Shown here piece by piece: positions 51,116 to 63,011 of a DNA stretch of 64,000 bases. The stretch spans positions 558,001-622,000 of the forward strand of contig AAXZ01000001.1 of assembly GCA_000169395.1 (NCBI GenBank). Reading direction: 5' to 3'. The notes beneath the pieces are model-generated. The model was not told where the DNA came from. It saw nothing but the letters and a program-made list of their open reading frames with translations, and made no database searches. The translations under genes were made by a program, and so were the position numbers. Numbering within the stretch: the stretch's first letter is position 1; the number at the start of each line of letters is the position of its first letter. Source of the stretch: Rhodobacteraceae bacterium HTCC2150 (GTDB lineage: Bacteria > Pseudomonadota > Alphaproteobacteria > Rhodobacterales > Rhodobacteraceae).

Positions 51116-51649
51116 ATGGCAAAACGTTGGTATTCGGTGAGCGTTCTCTCGAACTACGAGAAAAAGATCGCCGAGCAGATCAGAACAGATGTCATCACGG
51201 CCGGTCTTGAGGACGAGATCGAAGAAGTGCTGGTTCCTACAGAAGAAGTGATCGAAGTGCGCCGCGGTAAGAAAGTTACCGCCGAGCGTCGTTTCATGCC
51301 GGGCTATGTTTTGATCCGCATGGAAATGTCCGATCGCGGCTTTCACCTAATTAATTCAATCAACCGCGTCACTGGCTTTTTGGGTCAGCAAGGTCGCCCG
51401 ATGCCAATGCGTGATGCAGAAGTTAATCAAATTCTGAACCGTGTTGAAGAAGGCGAAGCCGCACCACGTAACCTAATCTTCTTTGAGATTGGCGAAAAAG
51501 TGAAAGTGAACGGCGGACCGTTCGAAGGCTTTGAGGGCATGGTTGAAGAAGTTGATGACGAAAACCAACGCCTGAAGGTGACGGTTTCAATCTTTGGCCG
51601 CGAGACACCGGTCGAACTAGAATACACCGAAGTTACTAAAGAGCTTTGA
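51116..51649 (+). CDS. nusG: transcription termination/antitermination protein NusG
   Basis: Binds RNA polymerase and couples it to ribosome or Rho; 177 residues from ATG 51116 (MAKRWYSVSVLSNYEKK). The NGN domain has RRFMPGYVLIRM and the HTH-like FLGQQGRPMPM. The KOW motif is in FEIGEKVKVNGGPFEGFEGMV, followed by FGRETPVELEY. A frame open from 51071 would add 15 unlikely residues. Directly follows secE and precedes rplK. Confidence 0.96.
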   Translation: MAKRWYSVSVLSNYEKKIAEQIRTDVITAGLEDEIEEVLVPTEEVIEVRRGKKVTAERRFMPGYVLIRMEMSDRGFHLINSINRVTGFLGQQGRPMPMRDAEVNQILNRVEEGEAAPRNLIFFEIGEKVKVNGGPFEGFEGMVEEVDDENQRLKVTVSIFGRETPVELEYTEVTKEL

Positions 51650-51701
51650 TGGTGAGTGCTGCACCGTTCCTTTAGGGGGCCGGCGCAGATGTGGGAGGTA
51701 G

Positions 51702-51717
51702 ACCAAGCGCGCTTGGT
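51702..51717. other. 16-bp perfect palindrome in the nusG-rplK gap
   Basis: ACCAAGCG/CGCTTGGT is a perfect 16-bp palindrome with no spacer, 73 bp upstream of rplK. It could be a protein-binding site or a hairpin in the rplK leader, where L1 autoregulation of rplKA is expected. Assignment to either is inference. Confidence 0.35.
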
Positions 51718-51789
51718 AAATCGGACCACAGCAACAAGAAGGTCACTGGATCGCGATCTGGTGGACGTTGAAACAAAAGGAGAAGCCAC

Positions 51790-52218
51790 ATGGCTAAGAA
51801 ACTAGTAGGTACGCTTAAACTGCAGGTTGCTGCAGGTAAAGCCAACCCATCCCCACCCGTAGGCCCAGCATTGGGTCAACGCGGCATCAACATCATGGAA
51901 TTCTGTAAAGCTTTTAACGCTAAAACACAGGAAATGGAGCCAGGTGCGCCTTGCCCAACCGTGATCAGCTATTACCAAGACAAATCCTTCACAATGGAAA
52001 TTAAGACGCCACCGGCATCTTATTACCTTAAGAAGGCTGCCAAAGTTACTTCCGGTTCAAAAACTCCGAGCCGCGATACTGTTGGTACAGTGTCTGCCAA
52101 GCAAGTGCGTGAAATCGCAGAAGCTAAAATGGCTGACTTGAACGCAAACGACATTGAAGGCGCAATGATGATCATCAAAGGATCAGCACGTTCAATGGGT
52201 ATCGAGGTGAAAGGTTAA
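51790..52218 (+). CDS. rplK: 50S ribosomal protein L11
   Basis: Ribosomal protein of the GTPase-associated centre, 142 residues. The N-terminus [43 protein letters not shown] includes the universal PPVGPALGQ motif. An AGGAG site lies 7 bases before the ATG. Followed by rplA after 3 bp. Confidence 0.98.
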   Translation: MAKKLVGTLKLQVAAGKANPSPPVGPALGQRGINIMEFCKAFNAKTQEMEPGAPCPTVISYYQDKSFTMEIKTPPASYYLKKAAKVTSGSKTPSRDTVGTVSAKQVREIAEAKMADLNANDIEGAMMIIKGSARSMGIEVKG

Positions 52219-52221
52219 ATC

Positions 52222-52908
52222 ATGGCTAAGCTGGGTAAACGTACCACCGCTGCTCGTGAAGCACTCGCCGGTAAAATGAACGTATCAATCGCCGAAGGCG
52301 TTTCATTGGTTAAAGCCAATGCAACTGCTAAATTCGACGAAACAGTTGAAATCGCTTTGGCTTTGGGTGTTGACCCACGTCACGCTGACCAAATGGTTCG
52401 CGGTGTTGTTGGTCTGCCAAATGGCACAGGTAAAACTGTTCGTGTTGCAGTATTTGCACGTGGTCCAAAAGCAGATGAAGCCACAGCAGCTGGTGCCGAC
52501 ATTGTTGGCGCCGAAGATCTGATGGAAACAGTATTGTCCGGCAAGATCGAATTCGATCGTTGCATCGCGACACCTGACATGATGCCCGTTGTTGGTCGTC
52601 TTGGTAAGGTTCTTGGCCCACGCAACTTGATGCCAAACCCTAAAGTTGGCACCGTAACTATGGATGTTGCTACTGCTGTAGCTAACGCCAAAGGCGGCGA
52701 AGTTCAGTTCAAAGTTGAAAAAGGCGGCGTTGTGCACGCTGGCGTTGGTAAAGCGTCATTCAGCGAAGAGAAATTGGTTGAAAATGTTCAGTCAATGATC
52801 GACGCAGTGCAAAAAGCTAAACCAGCTGGTTCCAAAGGTACATACATGAAGAAAGTTGTAATTTCTTCTACTATGGGCCCTGGCATCACACTTAACGTCG
52901 AGCTTTAA
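52222..52908 (+). CDS. rplA: 50S ribosomal protein L1
   Basis: Protein of the L1 stalk, 228 residues, near the family standard. The conserved segment [26 protein letters not shown] is present. It probably represses translation of its own operon, as in other bacteria. Followed by a 274-bp leader before rplJ. Confidence 0.98.
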   Translation: MAKLGKRTTAAREALAGKMNVSIAEGVSLVKANATAKFDETVEIALALGVDPRHADQMVRGVVGLPNGTGKTVRVAVFARGPKADEATAAGADIVGAEDLMETVLSGKIEFDRCIATPDMMPVVGRLGKVLGPRNLMPNPKVGTVTMDVATAVANAKGGEVQFKVEKGGVVHAGVGKASFSEEKLVENVQSMIDAVQKAKPAGSKGTYMKKVVISSTMGPGITLNVEL

Positions 52909-53182
52909 GCCCGAGGTTAAAAAGTTTCTTCGTTGCCCTGTTAAAAGGGCAACGTCGAATGCAGTACCGCAAATGCGGTCCTGTCTGTCCGAGACGGAGG
53001 GTGGGCTTAGGTCCTTAATGTCCTTCCTGAGACGGGAAGCGAGAGATGAAGACCCGCAGGTGTAAACCTCGGGCGATCTGGCCTCGGGACCCGTAATTAT
53101 GGACCCGAACGTCGGACCTAATCCTTAGGTTCGGCAAAATGAGCCGGAAGGGGTGAAATCCTTCCATACTTGGAGTGAAACT
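52909..53182 (+). promoter_or_regulatory. rplJ leader region (L10-type autoregulation expected)
   Basis: This 274-bp leader holds a 9-bp perfect stem CGTTGCCCT/AGGGCAACG with a 6-base loop at 52931-52954. A second paired segment CCTAA/TTAGG lies at about 53118-53130. The first has no T-run after it, so it is not an intrinsic terminator. Leaders of rplJL in other bacteria bind L10-L12 to control translation; that role is inferred from position. Confidence 0.45.
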
Positions 53183-53698
53183 GTGGATAGAGCACAAAAA
53201 GAAAAAGTGGTCGAAGAACTCGGCCAAATCTTTGAAAGCTCTGGCGTTGTAGTGGTTGCCCACTACGCGGGTATCACGGTTGCTGAAATGCAGGACCTAC
53301 GCGCTAAAATGAGCGAAGTAGGTGGGTCCGTACGCGTTGCCAAGAACCGGCTTGCCAAGATCGCCCTTGAAGGAAAGCCATGCGAAAGCATTGGTGAATA
53401 CCTGACGGGCATGACCGTTCTCGGTTACTCAGAAGATCCAGTTGCAGCGGCGAAAGTTGCTGTTGAATATGCTAAGAGCAATCCAAAGTTGCAAATTCTT
53501 GGCGGATCAATGGGTGAGAACGCGTTGGATCCAGCAGGTGTTGTTGCTGTGTCGAAAATGCCATCTCGTGACGAGCTTATTGCTTCGATCGTTGGTTGCA
53601 TTGGCGCACCAGCCTCTAACATCGCAGGGGCCATTGGCGCACCGGCTTCTAACATCGCGGGCATTTTGTCTGAAGTTGAAGACAAAGCTGCGGCTTAA
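53183..53698 (+). CDS. rplJ: 50S ribosomal protein L10
   Basis: Stalk-base protein that anchors L7/L12, 171 residues from the GTG at 53183, which has GGAG 7 bases upstream. The N-terminus [21 protein letters not shown] and the L10 core [13 protein letters not shown] are clear. The C-terminal helix contains a near-perfect repeat of [10 protein letters not shown], encoded by a tandem repeat at 53600-53665. A start at 53153 would add 10 residues but has no ribosome-binding site. Confidence 0.96.
   Translation: MDRAQKEKVVEELGQIFESSGVVVVAHYAGITVAEMQDLRAKMSEVGGSVRVAKNRLAKIALEGKPCESIGEYLTGMTVLGYSEDPVAAAKVAVEYAKSNPKLQILGGSMGENALDPAGVVAVSKMPSRDELIASIVGCIGAPASNIAGAIGAPASNIAGILSEVEDKAAA
53600..53665 (+). 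repeat. 33-bp tandem repeat inside rplJ
   Basis: Two adjacent 33-bp units (53600-53632 and 53633-53665) encode [11 protein letters not shown] and [11 protein letters not shown]. They differ mainly at synonymous positions, so the duplication is not very recent. It lengthens the L7/L12-binding C-terminal helix. Confidence 0.6.
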
Positions 53699-53769
53699 GC
53701 AATCAGGATACCGGCTATGGGTTGAAAACCCGGCGTTGGAACACAACTTAAATTAATGGGAACAGTAAA

Positions 53770-54144
53770 ATGGCTGATCTGAAAAAAATGGCTGAAGAGA
53801 TTGTCAACTTGACACTTCTTGAAGCACAAGAACTAAAAACCATCCTTAAAGACGAGTATGGTATCGAACCAGCTGCCGGTGGCGCTGTGATGATGGCTGC
53901 TGGCGGCGACGCTGGTGAGTCTGCTGAAGCGCAGACTGAATTTGATGTGATCTTGGTTGCGGCCGGTGCACAAAAAATCGGCGTTATCAAAGAAGTACGC
54001 GCGATCACAGGTCTTGGCCTGAAAGAAGCGAAAGACTTGGTAGAAGCTGGCGGCAAAGCTGTCAAAGAAGGCGTCTCACAAGCTGAAGCTGACGAAATCA
54101 AAGCTAAGCTGGAAGCAGCTGGCGCAGAAGTAACTTTGAAGTAA
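53770..54144 (+). CDS. rplL: 50S ribosomal protein L7/L12
   Basis: Acidic stalk protein, 124 residues. The dimerising N-terminal domain, an Ala/Gly-rich hinge ([18 protein letters not shown]) and the C-terminal domain with [24 protein letters not shown] are all visible. Preceded by rplJ after a 71-bp gap; followed by 240 bp with three hairpins before rpoB. Confidence 0.98.
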   Translation: MADLKKMAEEIVNLTLLEAQELKTILKDEYGIEPAAGGAVMMAAGGDAGESAEAQTEFDVILVAAGAQKIGVIKEVRAITGLGLKEAKDLVEAGGKAVKEGVSQAEADEIKAKLEAAGAEVTLK

Positions 54145-54152
54145 TCAATGCG

Positions 54153-54249
54153 CAGCCCCAAGTGGGCTGATGTATTGACTATTTGGCTGGTCCCGAGGGA
54201 AACTTTGGGTCCAGCCGTACCTGTCTTAGCAAGCCCCTTCTTGGGGTTT
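54153..54249 (+). other. three stem-loops between rplL and rpoB (attenuator candidates)
   Basis: Three hairpins in 97 bp: CAGCCC/GGGCTG at 54153-54169; GGCTGG-T-CCC paired with GGG-T-CCAGCC at 54185-54216 (a T-T mismatch inside); and AAGCCCC/GGGGTTT at 54231-54249 with one G-T wobble. The last is followed by only short pyrimidine runs, so termination would be partial. In many bacteria a partial terminator here lowers rpoBC expression below that of rplJL; the same is inferred. Confidence 0.5.
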
Positions 54250-54384
54250 CCTTAGGAAGGTTCAATGATCGGGCGTCACCCTTGGGCGGGATGACTAGAA
54301 TAGATCGAACACTCTGTCTCAATGGGCGTGTCGCCGTGACCCAACGGTGGATACGTTTAAGAGAAACAAGAAGGTAAAGTTCTT

Positions 54385-57300
54385 ATGGCGACGACCTATT
54401 TAGGCCAAAAAAGACTCCGTAAATATTATGGTAAAATCCGTGAAGTTTTGGAAATGCCAAATCTGATCGAAGTACAGAAATCATCTTATGATCTGTTCCT
54501 GAAATCAGGTGATCAGCTTCAGCCGCTCGACGGCGAAGGCATCAAAGGTGTTTTCCAATCGGTATTCCCGATCAAGGATTTCAACGAGACAGCAATTCTG
54601 GAATTCGTGAAATACGAACTAGAAAAGCCAAAATATGATGTTGAGGAATGTCAGCAACGCGACATGACCTACAGCGCGCCACTGAAAGTGACGCTGCGCC
54701 TGATCGTATTTGAAATCGACGAAGATACAGGTGCCAAGTCTGTCAAAGACATCAAAGAGCAAGACGTATTCATGGGCGACATGCCTTTGATGACACCAAA
54801 TGGTACGTTCGTTGTGAACGGCACCGAACGTGTTATCGTTTCCCAAATGCACCGCTCACCTGGTGTTTTCTTTGATCACGACAAAGGTAAATCACACAGC
54901 TCTGGTAAGCTATTGTTTGCATGTCGCATCATTCCTTACCGCGGCAGCTGGTTGGACTTTGAATTTGACGCCAAAGACATCGTTTTTGCGCGGATCGACC
55001 GTCGTCGCAAATTGCCAGTAACCACTTTGCTTTATGCATTGGGGCTGGACCAAGAAGCGATCATGGACGCCTATTATGAAACCGTGACGTACAAGTTGGA
55101 TAAGAACAAAGGTTGGGTCACCAAGTTCTTCCCAGAGCGTGTACGTGGTACACGTCCAACATATGACATCGTGGATGCAGCAAGTGGTGAAGTGATTGCC
55201 GAAGCTGGCAAGAAAGTAACTCCTCGTGCAGTTAAGAAGCTAATCGACGAAGGCAAAGTATCCGAAGTTTTGGTGCCATTTGACGCCATCATCGGCAAGT
55301 TTGCGGCCAAAGACATGATCAACGAAGAAAATGGCGCGATTTATGTCGAAGCCGGTGACGAGTTGACTTGGGAATTGGATAAAGCGGGTGAAGTATCCGG
55401 CGGTTCTTTGAAAGAGCTAGTTGATGCGGGTGTTAAAGAAATCCCAATTCTGGATATCGATAACGTCAATGTGGGCCCATACATGCGCAACACTATGGCT
55501 GTTGACAAAAACATGGGTCGCGACACTGCGTTGATGGACATCTATCGCGTTATGCGTCCAGGCGAGCCGCCCACCGTTGAAGCAGCGAGTGCTTTGTTTG
55601 ACACATTGTTCTTCGACTCAGAGCGTTACGATCTTTCCGCCGTTGGTCGCGTAAAAATGAATATGCGTCTAAACTTAGATGCCGAAGACACAATGCGCAC
55701 GCTACGTCGTGAAGACATTGTTTCTTGTATTGGTGCGCTGGTTAACTTGCGCGACGGTAAAGGCGATATCGACGATATTGACCACCTTGGTAACCGTCGT
55801 GTGCGTTCTGTTGGCGAGTTGATGGAAAATCAATACCGTGTTGGTTTGTTGCGCATGGAGCGCGCGATCAAAGAGCGTATGTCATCCGTTGAAATCGATA
55901 CAGTGATGCCACAAGATTTGATCAACGCGAAACCGGCTGCTGCGGCTGTGCGTGAATTCTTTGGTTCATCTCAGCTGTCTCAGTTCATGGACCAAACCAA
56001 CCCCTTGTCAGAAGTTACGCACAAGCGTCGCTTGTCTGCGCTAGGACCAGGTGGCTTGACACGTGAACGTGCGGGCTTTGAGGTACGCGACGTGCATCCA
56101 ACGCACTACGGTCGTATGTGTCCGATTGAAACGCCGGAGGGGCCGAATATTGGTCTGATCAACAGTCTTGCGACTTTTGCACGGGTGAACAAATACGGCT
56201 TTATCGAAACACCATATCGTAAAGTGGAAAAAGGTCAGGTTACCGACGAAGTTAAGTACATGTCGGCAACTGAAGAAATGCGTCACACAGTGGCACAGGC
56301 CAACGCTTCACTTGATGAAAAAGGTCGTTTTGCAAACGATTTGGTATCAACACGTCGTTCCGGTGAATATACATTGGCGCAACGCGATGCCGTTGATTTG
56401 ATCGACGTTAGTCCGAAGCAATTAGTTTCTGTTGCGGCGTCTTTGATCCCGTTCTTAGAAAACGACGATGCTAACCGTGCCCTAATGGGTTCAAACATGC
56501 AACGTCAGGCTGTTCCCTTGCTACAAGCAACGGCGCCACTTGTTGGAACTGGTATCGAAGAAGTTGTTGCCCGTGATTCTGGGGCGGCGATCATGGCGAA
56601 ACGAGCAGGTATCATCGACCAAGTTGACGCCACTCGTATCGTTGTTCGCGCGACTGCTGACCTGGAAATGGGTGATGCAGGCGTAGACATCTATCGCATG
56701 CGCAAATTCCAGCGTTCAAACCAAAACACCTGCATCAACCAACGTCCGTTGGTTAAAGTTGGTGACGTTGTAACCAAAGGCGAAGTAATCGCTGACGGTC
56801 CTTCAACTGACATTGGTGAATTGGCTTTGGGTAAAAACGTGATCGTCGCGTTTATGCCTTGGAATGGCTACAACTATGAGGATTCGATCCTAATTTCAGA
56901 GCGTATTGCACGCGACGACGTGTTCACATCTATCCACATCGAAGAATTCGAAGTGGCTGCACGTGACACGAAACTAGGACCAGAAGAAATCACACGGGAC
57001 ATTCCTAACGTCGGTGAAGAAGCACTGCGCAACCTCGACGAGGCTGGCATTGTTTACATTGGCGCAGATGTTGAACCGGGTGATATCCTTGTGGGTAAAA
57101 TCACGCCAAAAGGCGAAAGCCCAATGACACCGGAAGAGAAGTTGCTGCGCGCCATCTTTGGCGAAAAAGCTTCTGATGTTCGCGATACTTCACTTCGTGT
57201 GAAACCGGGCGATTTCGGTACAGTTGTTGAAGTGCGTGTGTTTAACCGTCACGGCGTAGAAAAAGACGAACGTGCGTTGCAAATCGAGCGTGAAGAGGTC

Positions 57301-58521
57301 GAAAGCCTTGCCCGTGACCGCGACGACGAATTCGCCATTTTGGATCGTAACATCTATGCCCGTCTACAAGGCATGATCTTTGGCAAAGAAGTTGCTAAAG
57401 GTCCAAAAGGTGTGAAATCCGGCACAATCGTTGATGACGAATTGCTTGAAATGGTTGGCCGTCATATGTGGTGGCAGTTGGCTATGGCTGACGAAAGTAC
57501 AGCACAGAACGTTGAAGCGTTGAACACTCAATATGAGTCCCAAAAACGTGCGCTAGAAGCACGCTTTGAGGACAAAGTTGAGAAAGTGCGTCGCGGCGAT
57601 GATCTGCCTCCGGGTGTGATGAAAATGGTCAAAGTATTCATCGCGGTGAAGCGTAAGCTTCAACCAGGTGATAAAATGGCTGGTCGTCACGGCAACAAAG
57701 GTGTGATTTCACGCGTTGTTCCAATGGAAGACATGCCGTTCTTGGCTGATGGTACTTCTGTTGACTTCGTTCTTAACCCGCTGGGCGTTCCTAGCCGGAT
57801 GAACGTCGGTCAGATCCTTGAAACCCATATGGGTTGGGCCGCACGCGGTTTGGGTCTGAAAATTGACGACGCTTTAGGTGAATATCGTCGCAGTGGTGAC
57901 GTGACCCCAGTTCGTGATGCATTGAAAATCGCTTATGGCGAAAATGTATACGACGAAGGTCTTGCCAACATGCAAGAAGCTGATCTTTTGGAAGCGGCTG
58001 GTAACGTTGTAAACGGCGTTCCAATCGCGACACCAGTATTTGATGGCGCCAAAGAAGCTGACGTTAACGACGCGCTTGCGCGTGCAGGCTTTAGTGAAAG
58101 CGGACAGTCTGATCTTTATGATGGTCGCACTGGTGAGAAGTTCTCTCGTCAGGTGACTGTTGGGGTCAAATACTTGCTTAAACTGCATCACCTTGTGGAC
58201 GACAAAATCCACGCGCGTTCTACTGGACCGTACTCACTTGTTACACAGCAGCCGCTGGGTGGTAAGGCACAGTTCGGTGGACAGCGCTTTGGTGAGATGG
58301 AAGTTTGGGCGCTTGAGGCTTATGGCGCTGCTTACACCTTGCAGGAAATGCTGACCGTTAAATCGGATGACGTTGCTGGCCGGACGAAAGTCTATGAAAG
58401 CATCGTGAAGGGCGAAGACAACTTCGAGGCCGGCGTGCCTGAGAGCTTTAACGTACTTGTTAAAGAGGTCCGCGGCCTTGGTCTGAACATGGAACTCCTG
58501 GATGCGGAGGTGGACGAATAG
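54385..58521 (+). CDS. rpoB: DNA-directed RNA polymerase subunit beta
   Basis: Catalytic-core subunit, 1378 residues, the alphaproteobacterial size. Visible marks: the rifampicin region [34 protein letters not shown], the [15 protein letters not shown]-type segment near residue 570, and the C-terminal [25 protein letters not shown]. Residues of the rifampicin pocket look wild type by eye (Ser, Asp, His and Ser at the usual places). Follows rplL after 240 bp; rpoC starts 56 bp downstream. Confidence 0.99.
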   Translation: MATTYLGQKRLRKYYGKIREVLEMPNLIEVQKSSYDLFLKSGDQLQPLDGEGIKGVFQSVFPIKDFNETAILEFVKYELEKPKYDVEECQQRDMTYSAPLKVTLRLIVFEIDEDTGAKSVKDIKEQDVFMGDMPLMTPNGTFVVNGTERVIVSQMHRSPGVFFDHDKGKSHSSGKLLFACRIIPYRGSWLDFEFDAKDIVFARIDRRRKLPVTTLLYALGLDQEAIMDAYYETVTYKLDKNKGWVTKFFPERVRGTRPTYDIVDAASGEVIAEAGKKVTPRAVKKLIDEGKVSEVLVPFDAIIGKFAAKDMINEENGAIYVEAGDELTWELDKAGEVSGGSLKELVDAGVKEIPILDIDNVNVGPYMRNTMAVDKNMGRDTALMDIYRVMRPGEPPTVEAASALFDTLFFDSERYDLSAVGRVKMNMRLNLDAEDTMRTLRREDIVSCIGALVNLRDGKGDIDDIDHLGNRRVRSVGELMENQYRVGLLRMERAIKERMSSVEIDTVMPQDLINAKPAAAAVREFFGSSQLSQFMDQTNPLSEVTHKRRLSALGPGGLTRERAGFEVRDVHPTHYGRMCPIETPEGPNIGLINSLATFARVNKYGFIETPYRKVEKGQVTDEVKYMSATEEMRHTVAQANASLDEKGRFANDLVSTRRSGEYTLAQRDAVDLIDVSPKQLVSVAASLIPFLENDDANRALMGSNMQRQAVPLLQATAPLVGTGIEEVVARDSGAAIMAKRAGIIDQVDATRIVVRATADLEMGDAGVDIYRMRKFQRSNQNTCINQRPLVKVGDVVTKGEVIADGPSTDIGELALGKNVIVAFMPWNGYNYEDSILISERIARDDVFTSIHIEEFEVAARDTKLGPEEITRDIPNVGEEALRNLDEAGIVYIGADVEPGDILVGKITPKGESPMTPEEKLLRAIFGEKASDVRDTSLRVKPGDFGTVVEVRVFNRHGVEKDERALQIEREEVESLARDRDDEFAILDRNIYARLQGMIFGKEVAKGPKGVKSGTIVDDELLEMVGRHMWWQLAMADESTAQNVEALNTQYESQKRALEARFEDKVEKVRRGDDLPPGVMKMVKVFIAVKRKLQPGDKMAGRHGNKGVISRVVPMEDMPFLADGTSVDFVLNPLGVPSRMNVGQILETHMGWAARGLGLKIDDALGEYRRSGDVTPVRDALKIAYGENVYDEGLANMQEADLLEAAGNVVNGVPIATPVFDGAKEADVNDALARAGFSESGQSDLYDGRTGEKFSRQVTVGVKYLLKLHHLVDDKIHARSTGPYSLVTQQPLGGKAQFGGQRFGEMEVWALEAYGAAYTLQEMLTVKSDDVAGRTKVYESIVKGEDNFEAGVPESFNVLVKEVRGLGLNMELLDAEVDE

Positions 58522-58577
58522 GGTGCTCAGCACCCCATTCAATCTTCCCCTTCCTCTCCTAAATTAAGGAACGCTAA

Positions 58578-61500
58578 ATGAACCAGGAATTGACAAACAA
58601 CCCGTTTAACCCGCTGACACCACAACGTCAGTTCGACGAAATCAAAGTGTCTTTGGCCAGCCCAGAGCGGATTTTGTCGTGGTCTTTCGGTGAAATTAAG
58701 AAACCAGAAACCATCAACTATCGTACGTTCAAGCCAGAACGGGACGGTCTTTTCTGTGCACGTATCTTTGGACCAATCAAAGACTACGAATGTTTGTGCG
58801 GCAAATATAAGCGCATGAAATATCGCGGCGTTGTCTGCGAGAAATGTGGTGTTGAGGTTACGCTTCAAAAAGTACGTCGCGAACGTATGGGCCATATCGA
58901 ATTGGCTGCACCAGTTGCGCACATTTGGTTCTTGAAATCATTGCCATCCCGCATCGGCTTGATGTTGGACATGACTTTGCGTGATCTAGAGCGCATTCTT
59001 TACTTTGAAAACTATGTCGTGATCGAGCCCGGTCTGACAGAGCTTCAATTCGGCCAAATGCTGAACGAAGAAGAATTCATGGACGCGCAAGACCAGTATG
59101 GCATGGACGCCTTCACTGCCGGTATCGGTGCTGAAGCTATTCGTGACATGTTGTCGATGATCGATCTAGAAGCAGAAGCCGAACAGTTGCGTGCCGATTT
59201 GGCCGAGGCCACTGGTGAACTTAAGCCTAAGAAAATCATCAAACGTCTTAAGATTGTTGAAAACTTCATCGACTCTGGTAACCGTCCAGAATGGATGATC
59301 ATGACAGTTGTACCTGTGATCCCACCAGAGTTGCGCCCGCTTGTGCCACTTGATGGCGGTCGTTTTGCAACGTCAGATTTGAACGATCTTTATCGTCGTG
59401 TGATCAACCGGAACAACCGTTTGAAACGACTGATCGAATTGCGTGCACCAGATATCATCGTACGTAACGAGAAACGTATGTTGCAAGAATCTGTGGATGC
59501 GTTGTTTGACAACGGCCGTCGTGGCCGTGTGATTACGGGTGCCAACAAGCGTCCGTTGAAATCATTGTCTGACATGCTGAAGGGTAAGCAAGGTCGTTTC
59601 CGTCAAAACCTTTTGGGTAAACGCGTAGACTTCTCTGGTCGTTCAGTAATTGTGACGGGCCCAGAGCTGAAACTGCATCAATGTGGTTTGCCTAAGAAAA
59701 TGGCGCTCGAGCTGTTCAAACCGTTCATTTATTCCCGCCTAGAGGCCAAAGGCCTGTCTTCGACTGTGAAACAGGCGAAGAAGTTGGTTGAAAAAGAACG
59801 TCCCGAAGTTTGGGACATCTTGGACGAGGTTATCCGTGAACACCCAGTTATGCTGAACCGTGCGCCTACTTTGCACCGTTTGGGCATCCAAGCGTTTGAA
59901 CCTGTTCTAATCGAAGGTAAAGCTATTCAGCTGCACCCGCTGGTTTGTTCTGCGTTCAACGCTGACTTTGACGGTGACCAAATGGCGGTTCACGTTCCTC
60001 TGAGCCTAGAGGCCCAGTTGGAATGTCGTGTTCTTATGATGTCTACAAACAACGTTCTGTCACCAGCAAACGGTGCACCGATCATTGTTCCATCTCAGGA
60101 TATGATCTTGGGTATTTATTACATCACGATGATGCGTGAAGGCATGAAAGGCGAAGGCATGCGTTTTGCCGACGTTGACGAAGTGCAGCACGCTTTGGAC
60201 GCTGGTGAAGTACACATGCACGCCAAAATCGAAGCGCGTATTCCGCAAATCGATGCCGAAGGTAACGAAGTGATGGTTCGCTTTGAAACCACACCGGGCC
60301 GTATCCGTTTGGGTGCATTGTTGCCCCTAAACGCTAAGGCACCTTTCGATCTGGTCAATGGCTTGTTGCGCAAAAAAGAAGTGCAAAATGTTATTGATAC
60401 CGTTTACCGGTATTGTGGCCAAAAAGAGAGTGTTATCTTCTGTGATCACATCATGACCATGGGTTTCCGCGAGGCTTTCAAAGCCGGGATTTCCTTTGGT
60501 AAAGACGATATGGTTATCCCAGTGTCCAAATGGACAAACGTTGACGCGACACGCGATCAAGTTAAGGGCTTTGAACAACAGTATATGGACGGTCTGATTA
60601 CTCAGGGCGAAAAATACAACAAAGTTATTGATGCTTGGTCAAAGTGTAACGACAAAGTAACCGATGCGATGATGGACACGATTTCAACCGCTGGCAAAGA
60701 CGCCAATGGTGCTGAAAACGAGCCAAACTCTGTATACATGATGGCGCACTCTGGTGCGCGTGGTTCTGTGACACAGATGAAACAGTTGGGCGGTATGCGT
60801 GGTCTGATGGCGAAACCGAATGGCGACATCATCGAAACACCGATCATTTCAAACTTTAAAGAAGGTTTGAGCGTTCTGGAATACTTCAACTCTACCCACG
60901 GTGCTCGTAAGGGTCTGTCGGATACGGCGTTGAAAACAGCGAACTCTGGTTACCTTACACGTCGTTTGGTTGACGTGGCGCAAGACTGTATCGTTCGTAT
61001 GCCTGATTGTGGCACTGAGGCTGCGATTACGGCTGAACCAGCTGTGAATGACGGTGAAGTTATCTCTTCATTGTCAGAGCGTGTTCTTGGTCGTATTTCT
61101 GCCGATGACGTTCTTGTGCCTGGCACAGAGGATGTGATCGTTAGTGCAGGTACTTTGATTGACGAGCGTATGGCCGATGCTATCGAGGCTGCTGGCGTGC
61201 CGAAAATGCGTATCCGAAGCCCACTGACTTGTGAAGCCGACGAAGGCGTGTGTGCGGCGTGTTACGGTCGTGACCTTGCACGTGGTACTGTTGTGAACCT
61301 TGGCGAAGCTGTCGGTATTATTGCCGCGCAATCCATTGGTGAGCCTGGTACTCAGCTGACTATGCGTACGTTCCACATTGGTGGTGTTGCTCAGGGTGGC
61401 CAACAGTCATTCTTGGAAACCAGCCAAGAAGGTAAGATCGAATTACGCAACGCACAGTTGTTGAAAAACGCAGCCGGTGAAACCGTGGTAATGGGCCGTA

Positions 61501-62849
61501 ATATGGTTCTTGCGATCATGGGTGAAGGCGACGTTGAACTAGCCAGCCACAAGGTTGGATATGGTTCTAAGGTCTTCTTGAACGACGGACAAACTGTTGG
61601 TCGCGGCGAAAAGATGTTTGAATGGGATCCTTACACGCTTCCTATCATCGCCGAAAAAGCCGGTACAGCTAGATACGTTGATCTGACCGCGGGTATTGCC
61701 CTGCGCGAAGAAACTGATGATGCGACTGGGATGACGCAAAAGATCGTAACCGATTGGCGTGCTGCGCCAAAAGGCAACGAGCTTAAGCCTGAAATCCTAA
61801 TCGCAGGTCCAGACGGTGAACCACAACGTAACGATGCGGGTAACCCAGTTACTTACGCAATGTCGGTTGATGCCATTCTTTCAGTTGAAGATGGTGGGGA
61901 AATCCAAGCTGGTGACGTTGTTGCGCGTATCCCGCGTGAAGGTGCCAAGACCAAGGACATTACAGGTGGTTTGCCACGTGTTGCGGAATTGTTTGAAGCC
62001 CGTCGTCCGAAAGATCACGCGATCATCGCCGAAATCGATGGTTATGTGCGCTTTGGGAAAGACTACAAAAACAAACGTCGTATTGCGATTGAACCTGCTG
62101 ATGAGTCCATGGATAAAGTTGAATACATGGTGCCAAAGGGCAAACACATTCCGGTTGCGGAAGGTGATTTTGTTCAAAAGGGTGATTACATCATGGATGG
62201 CAACCCTGCACCGCATGACATTCTATCCATCATGGGTGTCGAGGCCTTGGCTGACTATATGATCGACGAAGTGCAAGATGTGTACCGTCTACAAGGCGTG
62301 CGCATCAACGATAAGCACATCGAGGTTATCGTGCGTCAAATGCTGCAAAAATGGGAAATCCAGGACTCTGGTGAAACCACGTTGCTTAAAGGCGAACATG
62401 TCGACAAGACCGAGTTTGACGAGGCAAATGCCAAAGCTGTTGCGGCTGGTCGTCGTACAGCAACAGGCGAGCCGATCCTTCTTGGGATCACCAAAGCAAG
62501 CTTGCAAACACGTTCGTTCATCTCGGCGGCATCGTTCCAAGAAACCACACGCGTTCTGACAGAAGCATCTGTTCAGGGCAAACGTGACAAATTGGTTGGC
62601 CTAAAAGAGAACGTCATCGTTGGTCGTTTGATCCCAGCGGGTACTGGTGGGGCTACGCAACAAATGCGCAAAATCGCGACTGATCGAGATAATGTGGTTG
62701 TTGCAGCGCGTCAGCTTGAAGCCGAAAAAGCCTTGGCTTTGGCGGCACCTGCGATGGAATCCGAAGATGCAGCAAACGCGTTCAAGGTTTCTGATCCGGT
62801 CGAAGACGTGTTTGGCGTTGTCGACACACCAGAAAGCCGCGATCTGTAA
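58578..62849 (+). CDS. rpoC: DNA-directed RNA polymerase subunit beta'
   Basis: Catalytic subunit, 1423 residues. The zinc-binding cysteines [23 protein letters not shown] are at about 73-92. The Mg-binding NADFDGDQM is near residue 458, and the trigger-loop/bridge region includes [18 protein letters not shown] good AAGGA site precedes the ATG. A strong terminator follows 26 bp after the stop. Confidence 0.99.
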   Translation: MNQELTNNPFNPLTPQRQFDEIKVSLASPERILSWSFGEIKKPETINYRTFKPERDGLFCARIFGPIKDYECLCGKYKRMKYRGVVCEKCGVEVTLQKVRRERMGHIELAAPVAHIWFLKSLPSRIGLMLDMTLRDLERILYFENYVVIEPGLTELQFGQMLNEEEFMDAQDQYGMDAFTAGIGAEAIRDMLSMIDLEAEAEQLRADLAEATGELKPKKIIKRLKIVENFIDSGNRPEWMIMTVVPVIPPELRPLVPLDGGRFATSDLNDLYRRVINRNNRLKRLIELRAPDIIVRNEKRMLQESVDALFDNGRRGRVITGANKRPLKSLSDMLKGKQGRFRQNLLGKRVDFSGRSVIVTGPELKLHQCGLPKKMALELFKPFIYSRLEAKGLSSTVKQAKKLVEKERPEVWDILDEVIREHPVMLNRAPTLHRLGIQAFEPVLIEGKAIQLHPLVCSAFNADFDGDQMAVHVPLSLEAQLECRVLMMSTNNVLSPANGAPIIVPSQDMILGIYYITMMREGMKGEGMRFADVDEVQHALDAGEVHMHAKIEARIPQIDAEGNEVMVRFETTPGRIRLGALLPLNAKAPFDLVNGLLRKKEVQNVIDTVYRYCGQKESVIFCDHIMTMGFREAFKAGISFGKDDMVIPVSKWTNVDATRDQVKGFEQQYMDGLITQGEKYNKVIDAWSKCNDKVTDAMMDTISTAGKDANGAENEPNSVYMMAHSGARGSVTQMKQLGGMRGLMAKPNGDIIETPIISNFKEGLSVLEYFNSTHGARKGLSDTALKTANSGYLTRRLVDVAQDCIVRMPDCGTEAAITAEPAVNDGEVISSLSERVLGRISADDVLVPGTEDVIVSAGTLIDERMADAIEAAGVPKMRIRSPLTCEADEGVCAACYGRDLARGTVVNLGEAVGIIAAQSIGEPGTQLTMRTFHIGGVAQGGQQSFLETSQEGKIELRNAQLLKNAAGETVVMGRNMVLAIMGEGDVELASHKVGYGSKVFLNDGQTVGRGEKMFEWDPYTLPIIAEKAGTARYVDLTAGIALREETDDATGMTQKIVTDWRAAPKGNELKPEILIAGPDGEPQRNDAGNPVTYAMSVDAILSVEDGGEIQAGDVVARIPREGAKTKDITGGLPRVAELFEARRPKDHAIIAEIDGYVRFGKDYKNKRRIAIEPADESMDKVEYMVPKGKHIPVAEGDFVQKGDYIMDGNPAPHDILSIMGVEALADYMIDEVQDVYRLQGVRINDKHIEVIVRQMLQKWEIQDSGETTLLKGEHVDKTEFDEANAKAVAAGRRTATGEPILLGITKASLQTRSFISAASFQETTRVLTEASVQGKRDKLVGLKENVIVGRLIPAGTGGATQQMRKIATDRDNVVVAARQLEAEKALALAAPAMESEDAANAFKVSDPVEDVFGVVDTPESRDL

Positions 62850-62874
62850 AAGCCGCACGCTTTATTAACAATTT

Positions 62875-62912
62875 AAAGCCCCCTCAAGCACACGCTTGAG
62901 GGGGCTTTTTCT
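62875..62912 (+). terminator. intrinsic terminator after rpoC
   Basis: A 15-bp perfect stem (62875-62889 with 62894-62908; core GCCCCCTCAAGC/GCTTGAGGGGGC) with a 4-base ACAC loop, then TTCTTT. It has the GC-rich stem and T-rich tail of a Rho-independent terminator and closes the secE-rpoC block. Confidence 0.95.
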
Positions 62913-63011
62913 TTGCCAATTAATCTAGGCAGGGCAGAGACCTCTTTGATGTTAGGAACACCCATCTACGAATTCTGTTGTGATTTTCAACGCGAATGAT
63001 ATTGGCGTTTT

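Noticed and set aside
52303-52737. 144-codon frame on the minus strand inside rplA
   Set aside because: Antisense shadow; rplA is universally conserved on the plus strand.
52931-52954. hairpin after rplA as an intrinsic terminator
   Set aside because: The stem is good but no T-run follows; it is more likely part of the rplJ leader.
61816-62262. 148-codon frame in another phase inside rpoC
   Set aside because: Out-of-phase overlap with an essential, fully matching rpoC frame.
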